Position numbers and translations under genes: made by a program. A DNA stretch of 64,000 nucleotides from contig JAZKJV010003357.1 of NCBI GenBank assembly GCA_037367405.1, positions 868,001-932,000 on the forward strand, written 5' to 3'. Numbering within the stretch: position 1 is the stretch's first letter; each line of letters begins with the position of its first letter. The notes beneath the pieces were generated by a model that was given only the letters and a program-made list of their open reading frames with translations, did not search any database and was not told the origin of the DNA. The stretch comes from Ottelia alismoides. Lineage: Eukaryota > Streptophyta > Magnoliopsida > Alismatales > Hydrocharitaceae. Shown here piece by piece: positions 10,115 to 22,500 of this stretch.

Positions 10115-10234
10115 GACACAGGGTTATCCCATGTAAAGGTTAAGCATTATTCGGGGTTCCGTGTGTAATTCGTATTTATCGAGGGTTCCTGGGGTAATTA
10201 CCATATTACTCAGGGTTATGGGTGTAAATATCCC
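10115..10234 (-). repeat. MU-1 right terminal inverted repeat
   Basis: This is the inverted partner of 8536-8655 and ends in GGGTGTAAATATCCC next to the second copy of the 9-bp duplication. Confidence 0.9.
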
Positions 10235-10243
10235 TTCTTATTA

Positions 10244-10489
10244 TTGTGGTGGAATTTATAATATTTTGCCATGTTGTAATATGAATTACATAGTAAATAA
10301 TCATGTGCTCTAAAAATTCAATAAAGTCACTTAAGGTAATTGTATTTTGCTATATGCCCAAAAATAATCCCATCTTCAGGCATCATTTACCTTAAATGAA
10401 TGGTTTTAATATTTCTATAACTGAATTTTAATAGATACCTCACTTAGTATTTTTAGGAAAAATGTTATTCTAAATTCCCCTTTATTAGA
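10244..10489. repeat. 1,111-bp tandem array, unit 1, middle part
   Basis: This resumes the array unit exactly where MU-1 split it, and it matches 39960-40200. It stops at CTTTATTAGA, the insertion point of RT-B. Confidence 0.9.
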
Positions 10490-13378
10490 TGAAAAAACAC
10501 CTGATCTAGCTTTTATCAATCCTGCAAGAAGTCAGAAAAATTTCGCGATCGTTGTATCGACCAGGTGAGTTTTAGCAGAAAAGACTAATGTTTAGTTAAT
10601 CTTATTATTTTATTTATACTCCTAAATCTAATTGTATAACGGTTAAGCATAGGAGTTTCTTTCTCAGGGAGGCAAACTGTTTTAAAATATGGAAAATCGA
10701 TAGAAAAGTTTAGGCAATGTGTCTCCTAATTTTTATTTTATTTTTTTAAGATTTTTTTGGATTTTTATTTGATTTTTATGTTATTAGTTCTATGGTTTTA
10801 TTTTTATTTCCTATTTTTATGGATTTTTAGAGAGTTTTTTATGATTTTTATGAATTTTCTTTCATTTTTAATGTTGAAGGTAGGTTTTTATGGAAAACAG
10901 ATTTTTATTTTAGATTTTTAAGATTGAAAATAATAAAAAAATATTTTTATTTTATTTTTATGAGAAAGTATGTGAAATTATCTTTAAAATGATATGTTGT
11001 GTGTTTTTAGAGGATTTTTATTTATTTAGTTATGATTTTTACAAGTTTTAATGACTTTTATATTTTTTATTGATTTTAATATTTAATTTTAATTTGTTTT
11101 TAGTTTATTATGTAAAATATGGTAAAATATAAGAATAATTTTTAATAGATTTTTAAAGATGTTTTAATATTTTAATGTGTTTTGAAATTTTGTTATATTT
11201 TTATGGTGTTTTAATGATTTATTTAAACTAAAAAGTATGATTTTTTTTATTTTCAAAAATTGTTTAATACTGTATATAGTATGAAATATTGTATTTATAT
11301 GTATTTTTTATTTTATGTTTTATATTTTATTATTATGTATATGGTATATATATTATATATTATATACAGTAAGGGGTATGGGTGAAATTACTGAGAAAGT
11401 TTGAGGTGCGTGAATATCTACAGAAACTAGAGGTTTTCGATGCAATATCTCAGCAATCACATGGTCTGCATATGCTGGTTCACTGTCCAGAACCTGTTTG
11501 GAATAACCACGTATTCGGGGGTGTATATGTAATTTCGCCAGATGCATGTGTTGATCACGTGTTCTCGACCACGTGAGGCTTAAGCGGTGGGCGCCGGGCA
11601 ATTGGGTATGATGACACGAGGTGCGTCCACGACTGTTGGATGCGATTAAATCGGGCGGATATACGGCTATTAGCTTGACGCGTTGCTAGTTGAAGCTCGT
11701 GCAATCAAATGCTGATCATGCAGCTCCTGGTAATTCTGGAGTTCACGGGGATGTTCTTCCCTGATTATCTGCAGGCGACGGCAATTTTTTATGAGGACTT
11801 GATCGGTTGGAGTGGTTCGGATATGTCCTAATCAGAACTCCTCCGTATGTTGGTGGTGGTGAATAGATCTCTCGAAGTCGAAGACGGATCTTGATCTGAT
11901 GATTGACAATCAGCATAAATCAGCAGAGGGGATGCAATCTGGAGTGTGCTTCCTCAGATGGGATGGTGATGGAACGTAAACATCCAAGAAGGTCTCCTCT
12001 GATTGGCTTGAGACTTCAAAATCTTGTTAAATCTGCATCTGCTCTCTACTGCTATAGATCCTAAACCTTCCCGATGACAGTTTACATCAATCATCAATGG
12101 CTAGAAGGTCTGAATTTCACCGCACCTCGATCTAGGGACTCATGCTCCTAAATGCCAAGTTAACACTCCAGATCTCGCTCCATGTATTGCTTCTCGTACA
12201 ATATTAATTATTAATTAATTATTAATGTATTAATTTTGTAAATAAATAATTAATAATTAAATATAATTAATAAATTATTTAAGTAATTATTTTAATAATT
12301 AAGTATACAATTAAGTAATCACTTAAATTATTAATTAGTTAATTAAGTTATTATTTATTTAAATTTAATAATAAAATAATAATGTAAATTACGGTGCATT
12401 GTACATTATACCAATACTGACCCGAAAACTGTGTTTTCCGCATTAACTCTATTTTAGAGAAACTAGTGTTATTTTGGAGATAATTGAATAATATGAATTT
12501 TAAAACTGAGTTTGCCAAATTCAGAGTTCATACGGCCGAGTTATAAGGTCCGGAAAATTTAGGTAGCGGCTTCAAGGCTTCGGGTTATTGGCATTTCAAC
12601 TTAGTTTCATTTTATATTTATATATACATTTTTAGAAGATTTTAGGAAAAGAAATTTAGTTACTCGAATTTACGGTTCTTTAATTAAAAATCCGGGAAAA
12701 TTCTACATATAGTATATATAAACACACAACGGGTCCAAACGCCAAAACTCGCTCAATTTATTATAATATTTTTTTAAATATTTTTAATAAATAGTATTAA
12801 GTATAAAATGGATTTTAAAAGTGAGTTTGGTCCGTTTGAAATTTTTTATAAATAGTTATGGACTTTGGAAGTCGGCTTTTACGGCTTTTACGATTCATTG
12901 CGGTTAATTATTTTTATGATAAAATATTTTTCTGATATTTTTATAAAATATTATATATTTTTGTGAACAACTTTTACAAAAGAAGTGATTTAATTTGAGA
13001 TTGTCTTGATGATAAATAAAATAGGTGAAGTATTTACGTTGTGTAAAATGTGTAAATTATCTTTTTGATCTTTGTTTTCTTGATATTTGTGTATGTTATG
13101 ATCCTTATATCCCTCTACTTATTTATTTGGTCGACCAAGTCAATATTGACCCGGTCTCGGAGTTAGGATCAACCTGTATATATTTTATATTTATAGCCTT
13201 CTTTTTCTTTTATTTTTATTTTTATTCTTTTATTTTAGATAAAATAAGTGTTAATTATATAATATTAATATTTATAGTTAGAATAATAATTAGTTGGAAT
13301 TAATGAATATTTACATGTATTTTACCAAGGATTTTAGCTAAAATGAAATAATAAAGGCAATGAATCACGGATTCATCA
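10490..13378 (-). repeat. RT-B 3' LTR (lacks ~0.8 kb promoter-bearing block)
   Basis: This 2,889-bp LTR aligns with the split right-hand LTR, but at 12199 it jumps directly from CTTCTCGTAC to AT-rich sequence that in the other copy begins near 37900. The absent ~0.8 kb in the other copy (about 37070-37900) holds the TATA box and the inverted W-box pair. No coding content was found. Confidence 0.9.
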
Positions 13379-13392
13379 TTCCCCTATACTTT
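13379..13392 (-). promoter_or_regulatory. RT-B 3' polypurine tract
   Basis: On the minus strand this reads AAAGTATAGGGGAA, directly before the 3' LTR. The same core AAGTATAGGGG serves RT-A, RT-D and RT-E. Confidence 0.9.
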
Positions 13393-13396
13393 ACCT

Positions 13397-13414
13397 TTGT
13401 TAGTCCCTTAGCAA
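13397..13414 (-). other. Stem-loop preceding RT-B polypurine tract
   Basis: Arms TTGCTA and TAACAA (minus-strand reading, one mismatch) enclose AGGGAC just before the polypurine tract. The same arrangement is seen in RT-A, RT-C, RT-D and RT-E. Confidence 0.65.
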
Positions 13415-13784
13415 ACACTTATTCTATAAACAAGTGCAAGCAAAAAGAAAAATAAAAGAAAAATAAAAGAACTTAGAACATGCTTGTTTCTTTAAACCGA
13501 ATCTCACTTCACTTGAAATATGGAGGTTGGATTCAGACCTTTGGATTAATAGTGTGTCGCGGCTCTATTAGAATTAGGATTTAAGCCTCGACAGCCCTCA
13601 AGTTCCACAAATCCTTATCCAGGTTCACCTTAACAGCCAGCCCAGATCCACCTATTCATCATGCAAACTTTTCAGCTTTGAAAACAATCTATGTTGTGTG
13701 TGAAAGGTTTTAGCTCTTCCCGTTTAGAGAAGCGAAGAAACCACACATCCAGTTATACACTCCCATTGGGCCCTCATCCAGCAA

Positions 13785-13819
13785 CTCAATCCTTGAGGAG
13801 GGAGGTATTTCCTTCTAAG
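13785..13819 (-). other. Conserved 35-nt box of RT-B
   Basis: Minus-strand reading starts CTTAGAAGGAAATACC and ends TCCTCAAGGATTGAG. It aligns without gaps to 32500-32534 (RT-A, 7 differences) and 62048-62082 (RT-E). The TCCT..AGGA inverted repeat near its end is invariant while the two bases between vary. Confidence 0.8.
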
Positions 13820-13885
13820 GTCAGGTCGTGTTGTGTCCACAATCGAGTATAGGGAGAAGATAGAAGAAAGAGAAGAGAACTGGAG

Positions 13886-13940
13886 TGTGATCAGTGTAAT
13901 CACATCTCTTGTGAAGCCTGGCTAGTTTAGCCAGGTCTCC
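13886..13940 (-). other. RT-B paired stem-loops with 7-nt loops
   Basis: Read on the minus strand, the first stem-loop (13940-13913) is GGAG, a bulged A, CCTGGC, loop TAAACTA, GCCAGG, CTTC. The second (13904-13886) is TGTGAT, loop TACACTG, ATCACA. Both stems are fully paired allowing one G-T. The same two-hairpin order and the A bulge occur in RT-A with different stem bases. Confidence 0.8.
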
Positions 13941-14977
13941 ACTATGACGTGCATGCTTTTCTGAAGCTCATACCATTGTGGTCGTTTTTGGTATTTGGTG
14001 TATTCAGCTTCTTTTTGATAAAGATGATTGTTGCACTGCATAGGTCCTTTGTGCCCTGACGGATATAGCATCTTTTCATTTCGTTTATTTTTTGGGGTCT
14101 TGGAAAAAAATTGTGCCAGCAGATCTTTCCCTCATCTGAAGCTTTATTTCAACCCCAATCTCTCCCGTCTTAAGACATCATCACCTCCATACAAGTATGT
14201 AAACGCACCACTGAAATGGATTGCCCTTTGCAACCCAATGCAAGTCGAGCTAAGTGCATAGTGCATGAGTTCAAAATTGGTTCAAATGGAGAAGAGTTAA
14301 ACGGATGACACCAGGTGTCCTACTTAGGCACTTTCAAGTTGAATTCCAAACATGGTCTCATGGAACCCAAAGAATTAAGTCTGAAAGACCTGAAGAGTCT
14401 TAATTCCAGTTCCTAATAAAGTCTCTTTATAATTAAGTGCATTAAGGCCTAAACCAAGCTCCATCTCTCGAACTTAGACCCATTTGGTTCAAGAATCAGA
14501 CTTGTATTGAAAAATACTAATGAATGCAACAATTTTTTATGAAGTACATTTTTCAACTTAAATGTTTTAAGTGATTTTTAAAGACTTTTGCAAATTTTTA
14601 TTAGATTCTAAAACTTTTCAAATTTTAGGGGTCTTTCTCAAAAAGGTAGTGGATTAATTCTATTTACACAAATTTTACACGAATTTTATATATTTTACAA
14701 AGGATTTTATATACATTTTATATACAAGATTATACGGCTTTTATACAAGATTTTACAAGGATTTTATTTTCAATTTTTTATGGATTTTATCAAAAAAATT
14801 TATAGAATCTTTTATATACAAATTTTAAGCCTTTTTTTAATAAGTCATATTTACGGTTTTCTTGCGGCTTTTAGAAACCCAAAATATACACCCATACTTT
14901 TAGAGAGCCATATTATTAAAAATACAATAAAGTACGAGTTATAGCTTCTAAAGTATATATAGCATATATATACGACA

Positions 14978-15057
14978 CCCCCTTATACTTAGCATGAACT
15001 ATGTCCTCGTAGTGATCAAAGAAGCGGCAAAGGAAGACATAACTCGGGCTAAGTATA
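14978..15057 (-). other. RT-B internal polypurine tract with hairpin
   Basis: Minus-strand arms TATACTTAGC (15057-15048) and GCTAAGTATA (14993-14984) bracket about 54 nt, with a second inner pairing of GACATA-type words. The 3' arm runs into a purine tract ending GGGGG (14982-14978). It lies 1.6 kb upstream of the 3' LTR. Confidence 0.75.
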
Positions 15058-15128
15058 GATCGGTGAAATAAATTCTATGCTACAATGACTCAAGATGAAT
15101 ATGATCATGTCGTGTCTCATCTGTGATC

Positions 15129-15605
15129 TCACACCTCTGTATCTGAGGGTCCGGAAACACATTCCTTTGATAGCAGAGTCTCTGTTGGCTCGGAGTTCGG
15201 CACTGTGCTGTTGAAAGGGAACGTGACACTATCTGTCCCATAATCAATTACGGCCTTAGCTGCACGCGGAAAAGGCCGACCAAGAATAATTGCAGCTTCC
15301 TGTGATGGTACTGAGGAATTAGAGTCTAAGACAACAAAATCCATAGTGAATTTTGTGCATTGTACCACTACGACAACGTCCTGAAATATACCCTTTGATC
15401 GGTTGGGAAATCGGAGAATCATTCTGGCTCGCTTTAGAGGCCCTAAATGAAGAGTCTCGAGAAGATTGAAGGGTAATATGTTTACTGACGAATGATTATC
15501 TAACAAGGTGTGCTCAAACTTGTGATTTGAAATCTGACTGCTGACAAATGTGCTCCCATGTCTTTCTTTTTCTTCTTGGGAGATGTGTGTTGGATGGTGC
15601 AACAA
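15129..15605 (-). pseudogene. RT-B retroviral-type aspartic protease
   Basis: The frame is 158 codons but opens at TTG and is part of a larger decayed polyprotein. The Ty3 protease pattern is clear: a FEHTLLDNHSSVNILP active-site region (Asp codon complement at 15498-15500), a DVVVVVQ..KFTMDFVVLD strand, and the C-terminal IILGRPF..AAKAVIDY. Where Athila/Tat proteases usually have a Gly (DNGS or DLGAS), this copy has His. RT-A has Ser at the same place. The protease would cut Gag. No polymerase follows it. Confidence 0.88.
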
Positions 15606-16345
15606 GTGGTAATGGTCAACACTTATTTCTCAGAGTAGTGATTACGCCTCTTCTTCCTTTTTGGTGTGGTGTGCTGCTTCAGGCATTTCTGATGAAGATG
15701 AATGTGAATCAATGCCTCCGAAAGAGTGAGTTTGATCTAAATTCTTCCCAACATCTCTTTCGTGAATTTTGAATCTTGGATTTTTTTTTAAATTTTCTGA
15801 TTTTTCTCCCTTCCCTAGATTCAGAACATCAGGAAAGGATATCTGTACATCCTCTATGTTAGTCTATACACTCGGAGGATAAGAATGGGAAGAAAATCTT
15901 TTTTCTAAAATGGGGACTCGCTTCATGAAGCGCAGAAACTTGAGATCTGTCAGAAGAGTCAGAAGTCTTGTCTTTATTCCTTTTTCTGGATTTTTCTCTT
16001 TTTCCATTTTTTGTGATTTTTTGCCTTCGCTATGAAGAGAATCAGAATCTTAATGTCCACTTGCATCATTGCCGGTTTATGTTCCTTCAATGACTCATGT
16101 GAAGAGGGAATATCTGAAACTGATCTATGCTCTATGGCAATGTTGGCAATAAAATCTCTGAAGGTGTCCATTTATTCCCTTTGATATGTGGTTTGCTCAT
16201 GAATCAAATGGACGAAGTGATCAAATGTGGGACCATCTATATCAACACTCTCGAAGTAATGTCCCACATCCATCTCGGGTTGCTGAAGACACTCAAAATG
16301 ATCAAATGAGTCCGAGATGAAATTCTCCTGAGGCTGCTCTTGGTA

Positions 16346-17436
16346 CTAGTCCTGATATGGAAACTGAATTGGCTGATAAGTCGGCTGAAATAGCATCGGC
16401 TCTTGCTCGGTATCTTGGAATACTTGAGGAGTAGATATCCAAGGTTCCTGACATGGAAAGCACGGAACGGACTCATATTCCGGCTGAAAGCTCAATGGAA
16501 TGTGTATCGGTATCTGAAGATGAGAACTCTCTGTATCTATATCAATGATCGTCATTGATATTGCATCAGTATACGCATCAATTGCCTGATGTGCGATCCC
16601 TAAATCAATGAGAGGTGGATCGCATCTAAGTTGTCTGTAATCTCCTTCGTGTGTTATCTTGACATCAGAAATCTCTCCAAAGAGATTCCAAAGTGAATAC
16701 TCGTCAAGATTGCGGTGTGAACTGCCACACGAGGCATCTACCAATACCTGTTATTTTGCGGTCATCTCCATATAGAATATCTGAACTGATTCAGCTCTGG
16801 AAATCTCGTGATCCGGAAATATCCTCAGAAGAATCTGAAATCGGAGCCACATATCCCGAAGTGTCTCATGGGGATTGTGAGAAAATTCTCTGATAACCGA
16901 CCGCATTAAGTTGGTCCGGCTAATGGGTTGAAATTTTTTAAGGAAAGTTGTTCGAAGAGAATCTCAACTAGCTCTCTCCTTTCCCAAATGTTGGAACCAT
17001 CTCGCGGCATGTCCTTGAGTTTCAAGGAAAGGTCTTCTTCATAGCTTCCTCAGGTGTAATGCCTGAGTAGAATCAAGTGCTGTAGATCTCCTCGAACTCA
17101 TAAAGATGCTCGTGCGGTTCCTCATGCGATTTTCCATGGAACTTTAGTAATAATGACACGAAGTCTGAATCAATCAGGAAGGTTGGTAATTTTGATGTAG
17201 AGACTGACTCAGCTCCCGAAGAAGATGCAAGTTGCTCCATCCGCACTCCTGTCTCAGCAACCCTTGGACCCCGAATCTCTCATCTGATAAATATTTGGTT
17301 CACGGGTCTCGAACCTCTGCTCAGCTGCCACGGGTATAACCAAAGGCTGACTCGATGGAGACGAAGAGGAAGGGATAGAAGGAGACGGAGAAGACAGGGA
17401 AAACAAAAGGAGATGATTCTCTAAGGCATGAGTCAC
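16346..17436 (-). pseudogene. RT-B gag, decayed
   Basis: Several minus-strand frames together match the Athila/Tat Gag pattern. A Ser/Pro-rich N-terminus (17436-17254) leads into LLKFHGKSHEEPHEHLYEF (about 17144-17085), then a stop. Another frame gives GHAARWFQHLGK and FLKKFQPISRTNLMR (about 17020-16900), then HETLRDMWLRF and LVDASCGSS (about 16870-16730). A Gln/Pro-rich tail ends at 16346. Stops and frame changes show it cannot be translated as one protein. Gag would form the particle. Its presence without pol suggests dependence on other elements. Confidence 0.8.
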
Positions 17437-18662
17437 ACTCAGAGAAGGCCAGAGGACTCAAATCAGGTTTGAAATATGAGATGTCAGAACCGACCTAAAC
17501 GATCGGGTAGATGCGCCTGGAAGTGTTGCCGAAAGAGTCGGCCTATGAGATACTCTACCCATCATTATGATTAGGTAGATGACTCATGATCGATATATGG
17601 ATCTGAGATCTGAAAAATAAAGGACTCGCTGCATCAGTCAAACACAAAGCAAACCTCAAGTTCTCCAACTCAACCCTGGTGATGACCGTAAGAGTTCAGT
17701 CGTTTATCTTATCAATTTTAAGGTTGTTTGGCAAACAAATCTTCTCATAGATTAGCAAGATCAGATAGGTTGCTGCAATTTTCTCAGAAAATTATCCCGA
17801 GTTCATACGAGAAATCACCTATTCCCAGCCAGTATGGGAGTAAGTACGGACCGTTACCGGCTACCTGTGTTACTTGAGGATCGTACCTTAAGCAGTGTCC
17901 TCTAAACCTCCCACTTTTCTAAGTAAACTCGGAAGGTTTCCGGCTACCCAAGAGTACCCACTGAAGATTAAGTGATTAAACGCATGAACTCAGTAGTATC
18001 CCGAAAGAAATCCAGACTCTGTCTCTACCTTAAGGGTCGTCTTTCACTCACAAATTTGGAGAGAGTACTTGTGATGCAATTGTGGGGGATTCCTCTCCCA
18101 AACAAGTGGAGTCCTTACGTTTTGTTTTAAAGTCAGATAAAATTAGCAGTCCCTATTTTATTTTTGGTTATCACTTTTTTTGGGTATTTTCAGAAAAATC
18201 ATCTAATGTATTTTTTGTCTTTTTGGGTATGGCCCTAGATACATGCAACTAGGTGTTTCGGCCTAAGCAAGCACCTAGCTACGGTTGCGCAGAGAAGGGA
18301 AGAATCAAGAAATCCTGACAAGCACCTATCCTCGAAAAGCCAAGGAAAACCATAGATAAAATCGCGATGCGAAAAGCCACGGTGGGTACCCTGCTCCCCC
18401 AGGAGTACAACCTTGGTGAAACATACCCCAAGAAGAAAGAAGGGAGAGGTACAACTCGGGATGCCTTTTACGAGGCCCCTTTCTACGAGATAATTTTTTA
18501 TATATTTTTTACAAAAAATCTACAAGAAAATCGACTTTGCGATTATGTCTCGTGCTGCTCAACCTGTACTGCATAAATTAGAAATAGAAATATGTGAGGT
18601 TAGAAAGAAAATGGCGAAGAGAGAAACCCTAAACCTAGGTCTACAACTACCCTAGTGCTACC
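17437..18662 (-). other. RT-B 5' leader
   Basis: This 1.2-kb region between primer site and gag has no recognisable gene. A block near 17840-18030 (minus reading includes GTTTAGAGGACACTGC and CCTCAAGTAAC) matches part of RT-D at 53080-53165 and resembles the RT-A leader near 24010-24040. Confidence 0.65.
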
Positions 18663-18680
18663 TCCCCGGCAACGGCACAT
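18663..18680 (-). promoter_or_regulatory. RT-B primer binding site (tRNA-Asp type)
   Basis: The minus strand reads ATGTGCCGTTGCCGGGGA, close to the Athila/Tat consensus TGGCGCCGTTGCCGGGGA. It sits next to the inner end of the 5' LTR and fixes the element's orientation. Confidence 0.88.
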
Positions 18681-18681
18681 T

Positions 18682-19516
18682 TGAAAAAATCACCCGATCT
18701 AGCTTTTATCAATCTTGCAAGAAGCCAGAAAAAATTTTGCGGTCGTTGTATCGACTAGGTGAGTTTTAGCAGAAAAGACTAATGTTTAGTTAATCTTCTT
18801 ATTTTATTTATACTCCTAAACTTAAGTGTATATCGGTTAAGCATGGGAGTGTCGAATTAAAGGAGGCAAACTATTTTAAACTAGGGAAAATCGGAAGAAA
18901 AGCTTGGGCAATAGATCTCGTAATTTTTATTTTATTTTTTAAGATTTTTTATTTTTATTTGATTTTTATGTTATTATTTTATGGTTTTATTTTTATGGAT
19001 TTTTAGAGAGTTTTTGTGATTTTTATGAATTTTCTTTTATTTTTAATGTTGAAGGTAGGTTTTTTATGGAAACAGATTTTTATTTTTGATTTTTATTATT
19101 GAAAATAATATGAAATTTTTTTTATTGTTATTAGAAAGTATGTGAAATTATCTTTAAAATGATATGTTGTGCATTTTTAGGGATTTTTATTTATTTAGTT
19201 ATGATTTTTACAAGTTTTAATCACTTTATATTTTTTAATGATTTTATTATTTAATTTTTTTTGTTTTTGGGTTATTATGTAAAATATGGAAAAATATACT
19301 AAGAATAAATTTTTAGTTTTTTAAAGATGTTTTTGATATTTTTAATGTATTTTGAAAGTTTGTTATATTTTTATAGTGTTTTAATGATTTATTTAAACTA
19401 AAAAGTATGATATTTTTTATTTTCAAAACTTATTTATAACTATATATAGTATGAAATACTGTATTTATATGTATTTTTTATTTTTATTTTATATTTTATT
19501 ATTATGTATATGGTAT
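18682..19516 (-). repeat. RT-B 5' LTR, inner part (left of RT-A)
   Basis: It matches 10490-11345 of the 3' LTR. It is cut at GGTAT (19512-19516) by RT-A and continues at 36262. Confidence 0.92.
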
Positions 19517-22500
19517 TGATGAATCCTGATCATCACTCTTTATTCTTTTATTTTAGCTATTTATCTTGGCAAAGCATCATGTAAATATATGTAAATACAA
19601 TAAGTTAGCATTATGCAGGCATTTGTTAATATTGCATAATTAGCATGTATTTGTGCAAAAATAAAAGAATAAAGGAAAAGAAAAAGGAAGGAGGTATTTA
19701 GAATAAATGCAGAGTGACCCGAATTTCAAGAGAATGTCAAGCATTGACCTGATCGCCAAATAAAACAAGTAGAGAGAGAGAGAGATAGGGCTCACTCTAT
19801 AATTTGTATATTATTATTTATACATATAAATAAGTATTTTGACAAAATCAAAATAAAATGATCTTTATAACTCCTTGTATATAATCCCAAAAACAAAATA
19901 AAATTGGAAAAATAAAATAAAATAAAAATAAAATCCTCCTTACTTGTGCAAAATACATGTATATATGTCTTACTATCTATTTATTAGAAACTTGTAAATA
20001 AATAATAAAAATCAAACAAAAATTGTTTTATACTCTAAAATTATGTTGTAAATAAATAAAAATATAGAAGTGGGGTATTTATATAAAAATAAAAACATAA
20101 AAATAATTGTACAAAATACATGGGTATATTATACCTGTATAATATACACTATATTGTATAAAGATTAATTTATTTTTCAAAAAAATAAATAAAAATCACA
20201 AAAAATAGTTTGAAAAATAACAAATATTTTTCATTTTATACACTTTTTATTTAAAATCATTTATTATTATTTATTGAATTTGTAAGTATTCTGTACATTT
20301 GAATTATCTGATTGGTCCATGTCACTTTGTTGACTTGGGTCAACAGCCTCTTCCAGGCTTGACTCGACCCGATATCGTTCGTCGGACCGATTTCTCCAAA
20401 TTCTTTCCATTGGATCACACATCCCCTCATCCTGATTCTTCGCTTGTGGCCTCCCATTGGATCCAAAGACCCTCGTGGATCCCTAGGAAGGTGCGGATCT
20501 TCCTAGGGTTGTGTTCCCTCGTCCAAATCCTCCAGCCTCCTAGGAACCCTTTAAATCCTCTTCTCTGCCTCCCAGGAGCGGTAGCTCATGCCTCGTGCCT
20601 CATTTCATCCCTAGCCACCTGAAGTTGAGTGACAGCTTCCTGAGGGTCCCTTCGGATTGAAGCTTGGAGAGTAGCCACGCTGCTCTGCCTCGTGGCCGAC
20701 ATGCGCCACCCCGATAAGCCTCCCAGCCTTCCACAGCTTGGTCGAGGCCATTACCTCGTCGACCGCCTTCGCCTGAAGCTCTAAAGCTTTCCTAGGACCT
20801 CAGGTACCCTTTTCCTTTACCTTTTCCACTTCGCTCCAATCATTTCATTCACCGTCGTCGCACGTTCATCTGCTCCGGCCAGTTGGTCGAAGCCTCGATA
20901 TCCACATCCGCTCTGATCGAACCACTGATGCATGCTCCACCTTGCACCGCAGCCTGATCACCCTTAGGCTTGCCCCTTAGGTCGAGATTAAGGACCAGAT
21001 CTCCTCCCTCATCTTCACCGGAGATCAAACCTCGCCCCACGTTCAGCTCAAATAACCTCGACCAGAGCTTCTCCCCGAGTCAAGCTTTCCACTGCAGGTG
21101 TTTTGTGCATGCAGGGACTCCATTTATAGCCTTCAGAGGGTTCATTGGAGTATCTCCAGGTCACCTTCACCGTCACGCACATCCGGCCGTCAGCTCCTCC
21201 ATCAGGCCTGTTCATTAGATGCGGGTGGATTCCACGATCAATCATGACCCTCCTGATCGATCATAGGAGCCAAGGATGCCATCCTAGGCTCTGGTGAAGT
21301 TCACTGTGGCCCTCTTCTTCCAGACTCCTTCAGCGTCGTCAGATTGGCCTTCATCCACCAGATCAGATCCAAGCCGTCGATCGTCGCAGCTTTCCAGGTC
21401 GTTAGATCTGACACATGACGCATCAGAGCCCCACGTCCCTGATAGCACCTGAGGCGTTAGATCTGACATCGCAAAGGATCAGAGCCGCAAGTCCACTCGC
21501 CTCCAGTGTCCGCCACGTTCCCCCCCACCCACGCGCACCGTACGTGCCTACGAGGGTGTATTGCATTTCATTCCCCGCACTTTTTATGTTTTATTTTCTA
21601 GTTTGTTAAATAAAGTTGTAGTTCGGACTTTTTGCATATTAGTCCTTGATGTTTCCAGTATTTGCACGTTAGTCCTCCCAGTCTGAATACACGTGCACGA
21701 TCACGTGCCTTGTGGTGTTTTTGCATATTTCATCTTGTACTTTCGTATGGTTACTATTTGAATGAAAAGTTTTCTATTTGTACTTATTCCCCTGTGCGCT
21801 GGTTAATTGACATGTGCGTGTATTTCGTGGGATTTTCCCACTGATAACCCTGAACTTTTTACATGCGTTATTATTTCATTTGGAAACTTTAGGTTATTCG
21901 CAGATAGGTCCCTACAGCCTGTGTGTTTTGTTTTCAATCAAATAATTATCAAACCAACTCCAAAAATTCTGCGAAAATTACCATTAACTCCTGTTAATGT
22001 GTAAGAATTTTGGTATTTTTTGTGACACGATTTGATTTTTTTGATATTTTCTAAAAATCAAAAACTCCTAAAAACGTGTCTGTCTATTTTATAAAATATC
22101 AAAAAAATATAAAATTACCTCCAAAAATTCTATAAAAACTTGTTGGTTTTGGTTTGTTTTCACTCCAGTACCATTTTTATTCCATTATCTTTTGTAAAAC
22201 CCCTAAAAATTACAAAAGACCAAAACATTATAAAAATACTTAAAAATTCTAATAAATTCAAAAAAAATTACAGTTCATGTATGTAGGTAATTTTATTTAC
22301 TTTATAGTAAAAATTGCAACCAGGACTTTTGGGTAATTTTAGCATTTTAATTTTGCCTTTTGGTTAGTGAAGTACATTGAGTTTCTGTTTTGTATTTGTT
22401 TTTTTTGGAAAATTATATAAAAGTCTGAAAAATACCATAAAATCACCAAAAACACTTGCATATTTTAAAAATATAAAAATATTTTTATTTCGAATTTTTA

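Larger units (their letters stand above)
8536..10234. mobile_element. MU-1: Pack-MULE-like non-autonomous Mutator transposon
   Basis: The 1,699-bp element has long terminal inverted repeats. The left end GGAATATTTATACCC pairs with the right end read in reverse, GGGATATTTACACCC, and similarity continues for about 120 bp (8536-8655 and 10115-10234). The 9-bp duplication TTCTTATTA (8527-8535 and 10235-10243) is perfect and is the Mutator-family signature. There is no transposase. The interior is strongly GC-rich, unlike its AT-rich surroundings, as in elements that have captured gene fragments. Long overlapping frames on both strands reflect composition, not proven genes. Confidence 0.93.
13415..15128 (-). 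other. RT-B 3' non-coding region
   Basis: The 1.7 kb between protease and polypurine tract holds no gene. It contains the 35-nt box (13785-13819), the stem-loop pair (13886-13940) and the internal polypurine tract with hairpin (14978-15057), each described separately. Confidence 0.8.
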
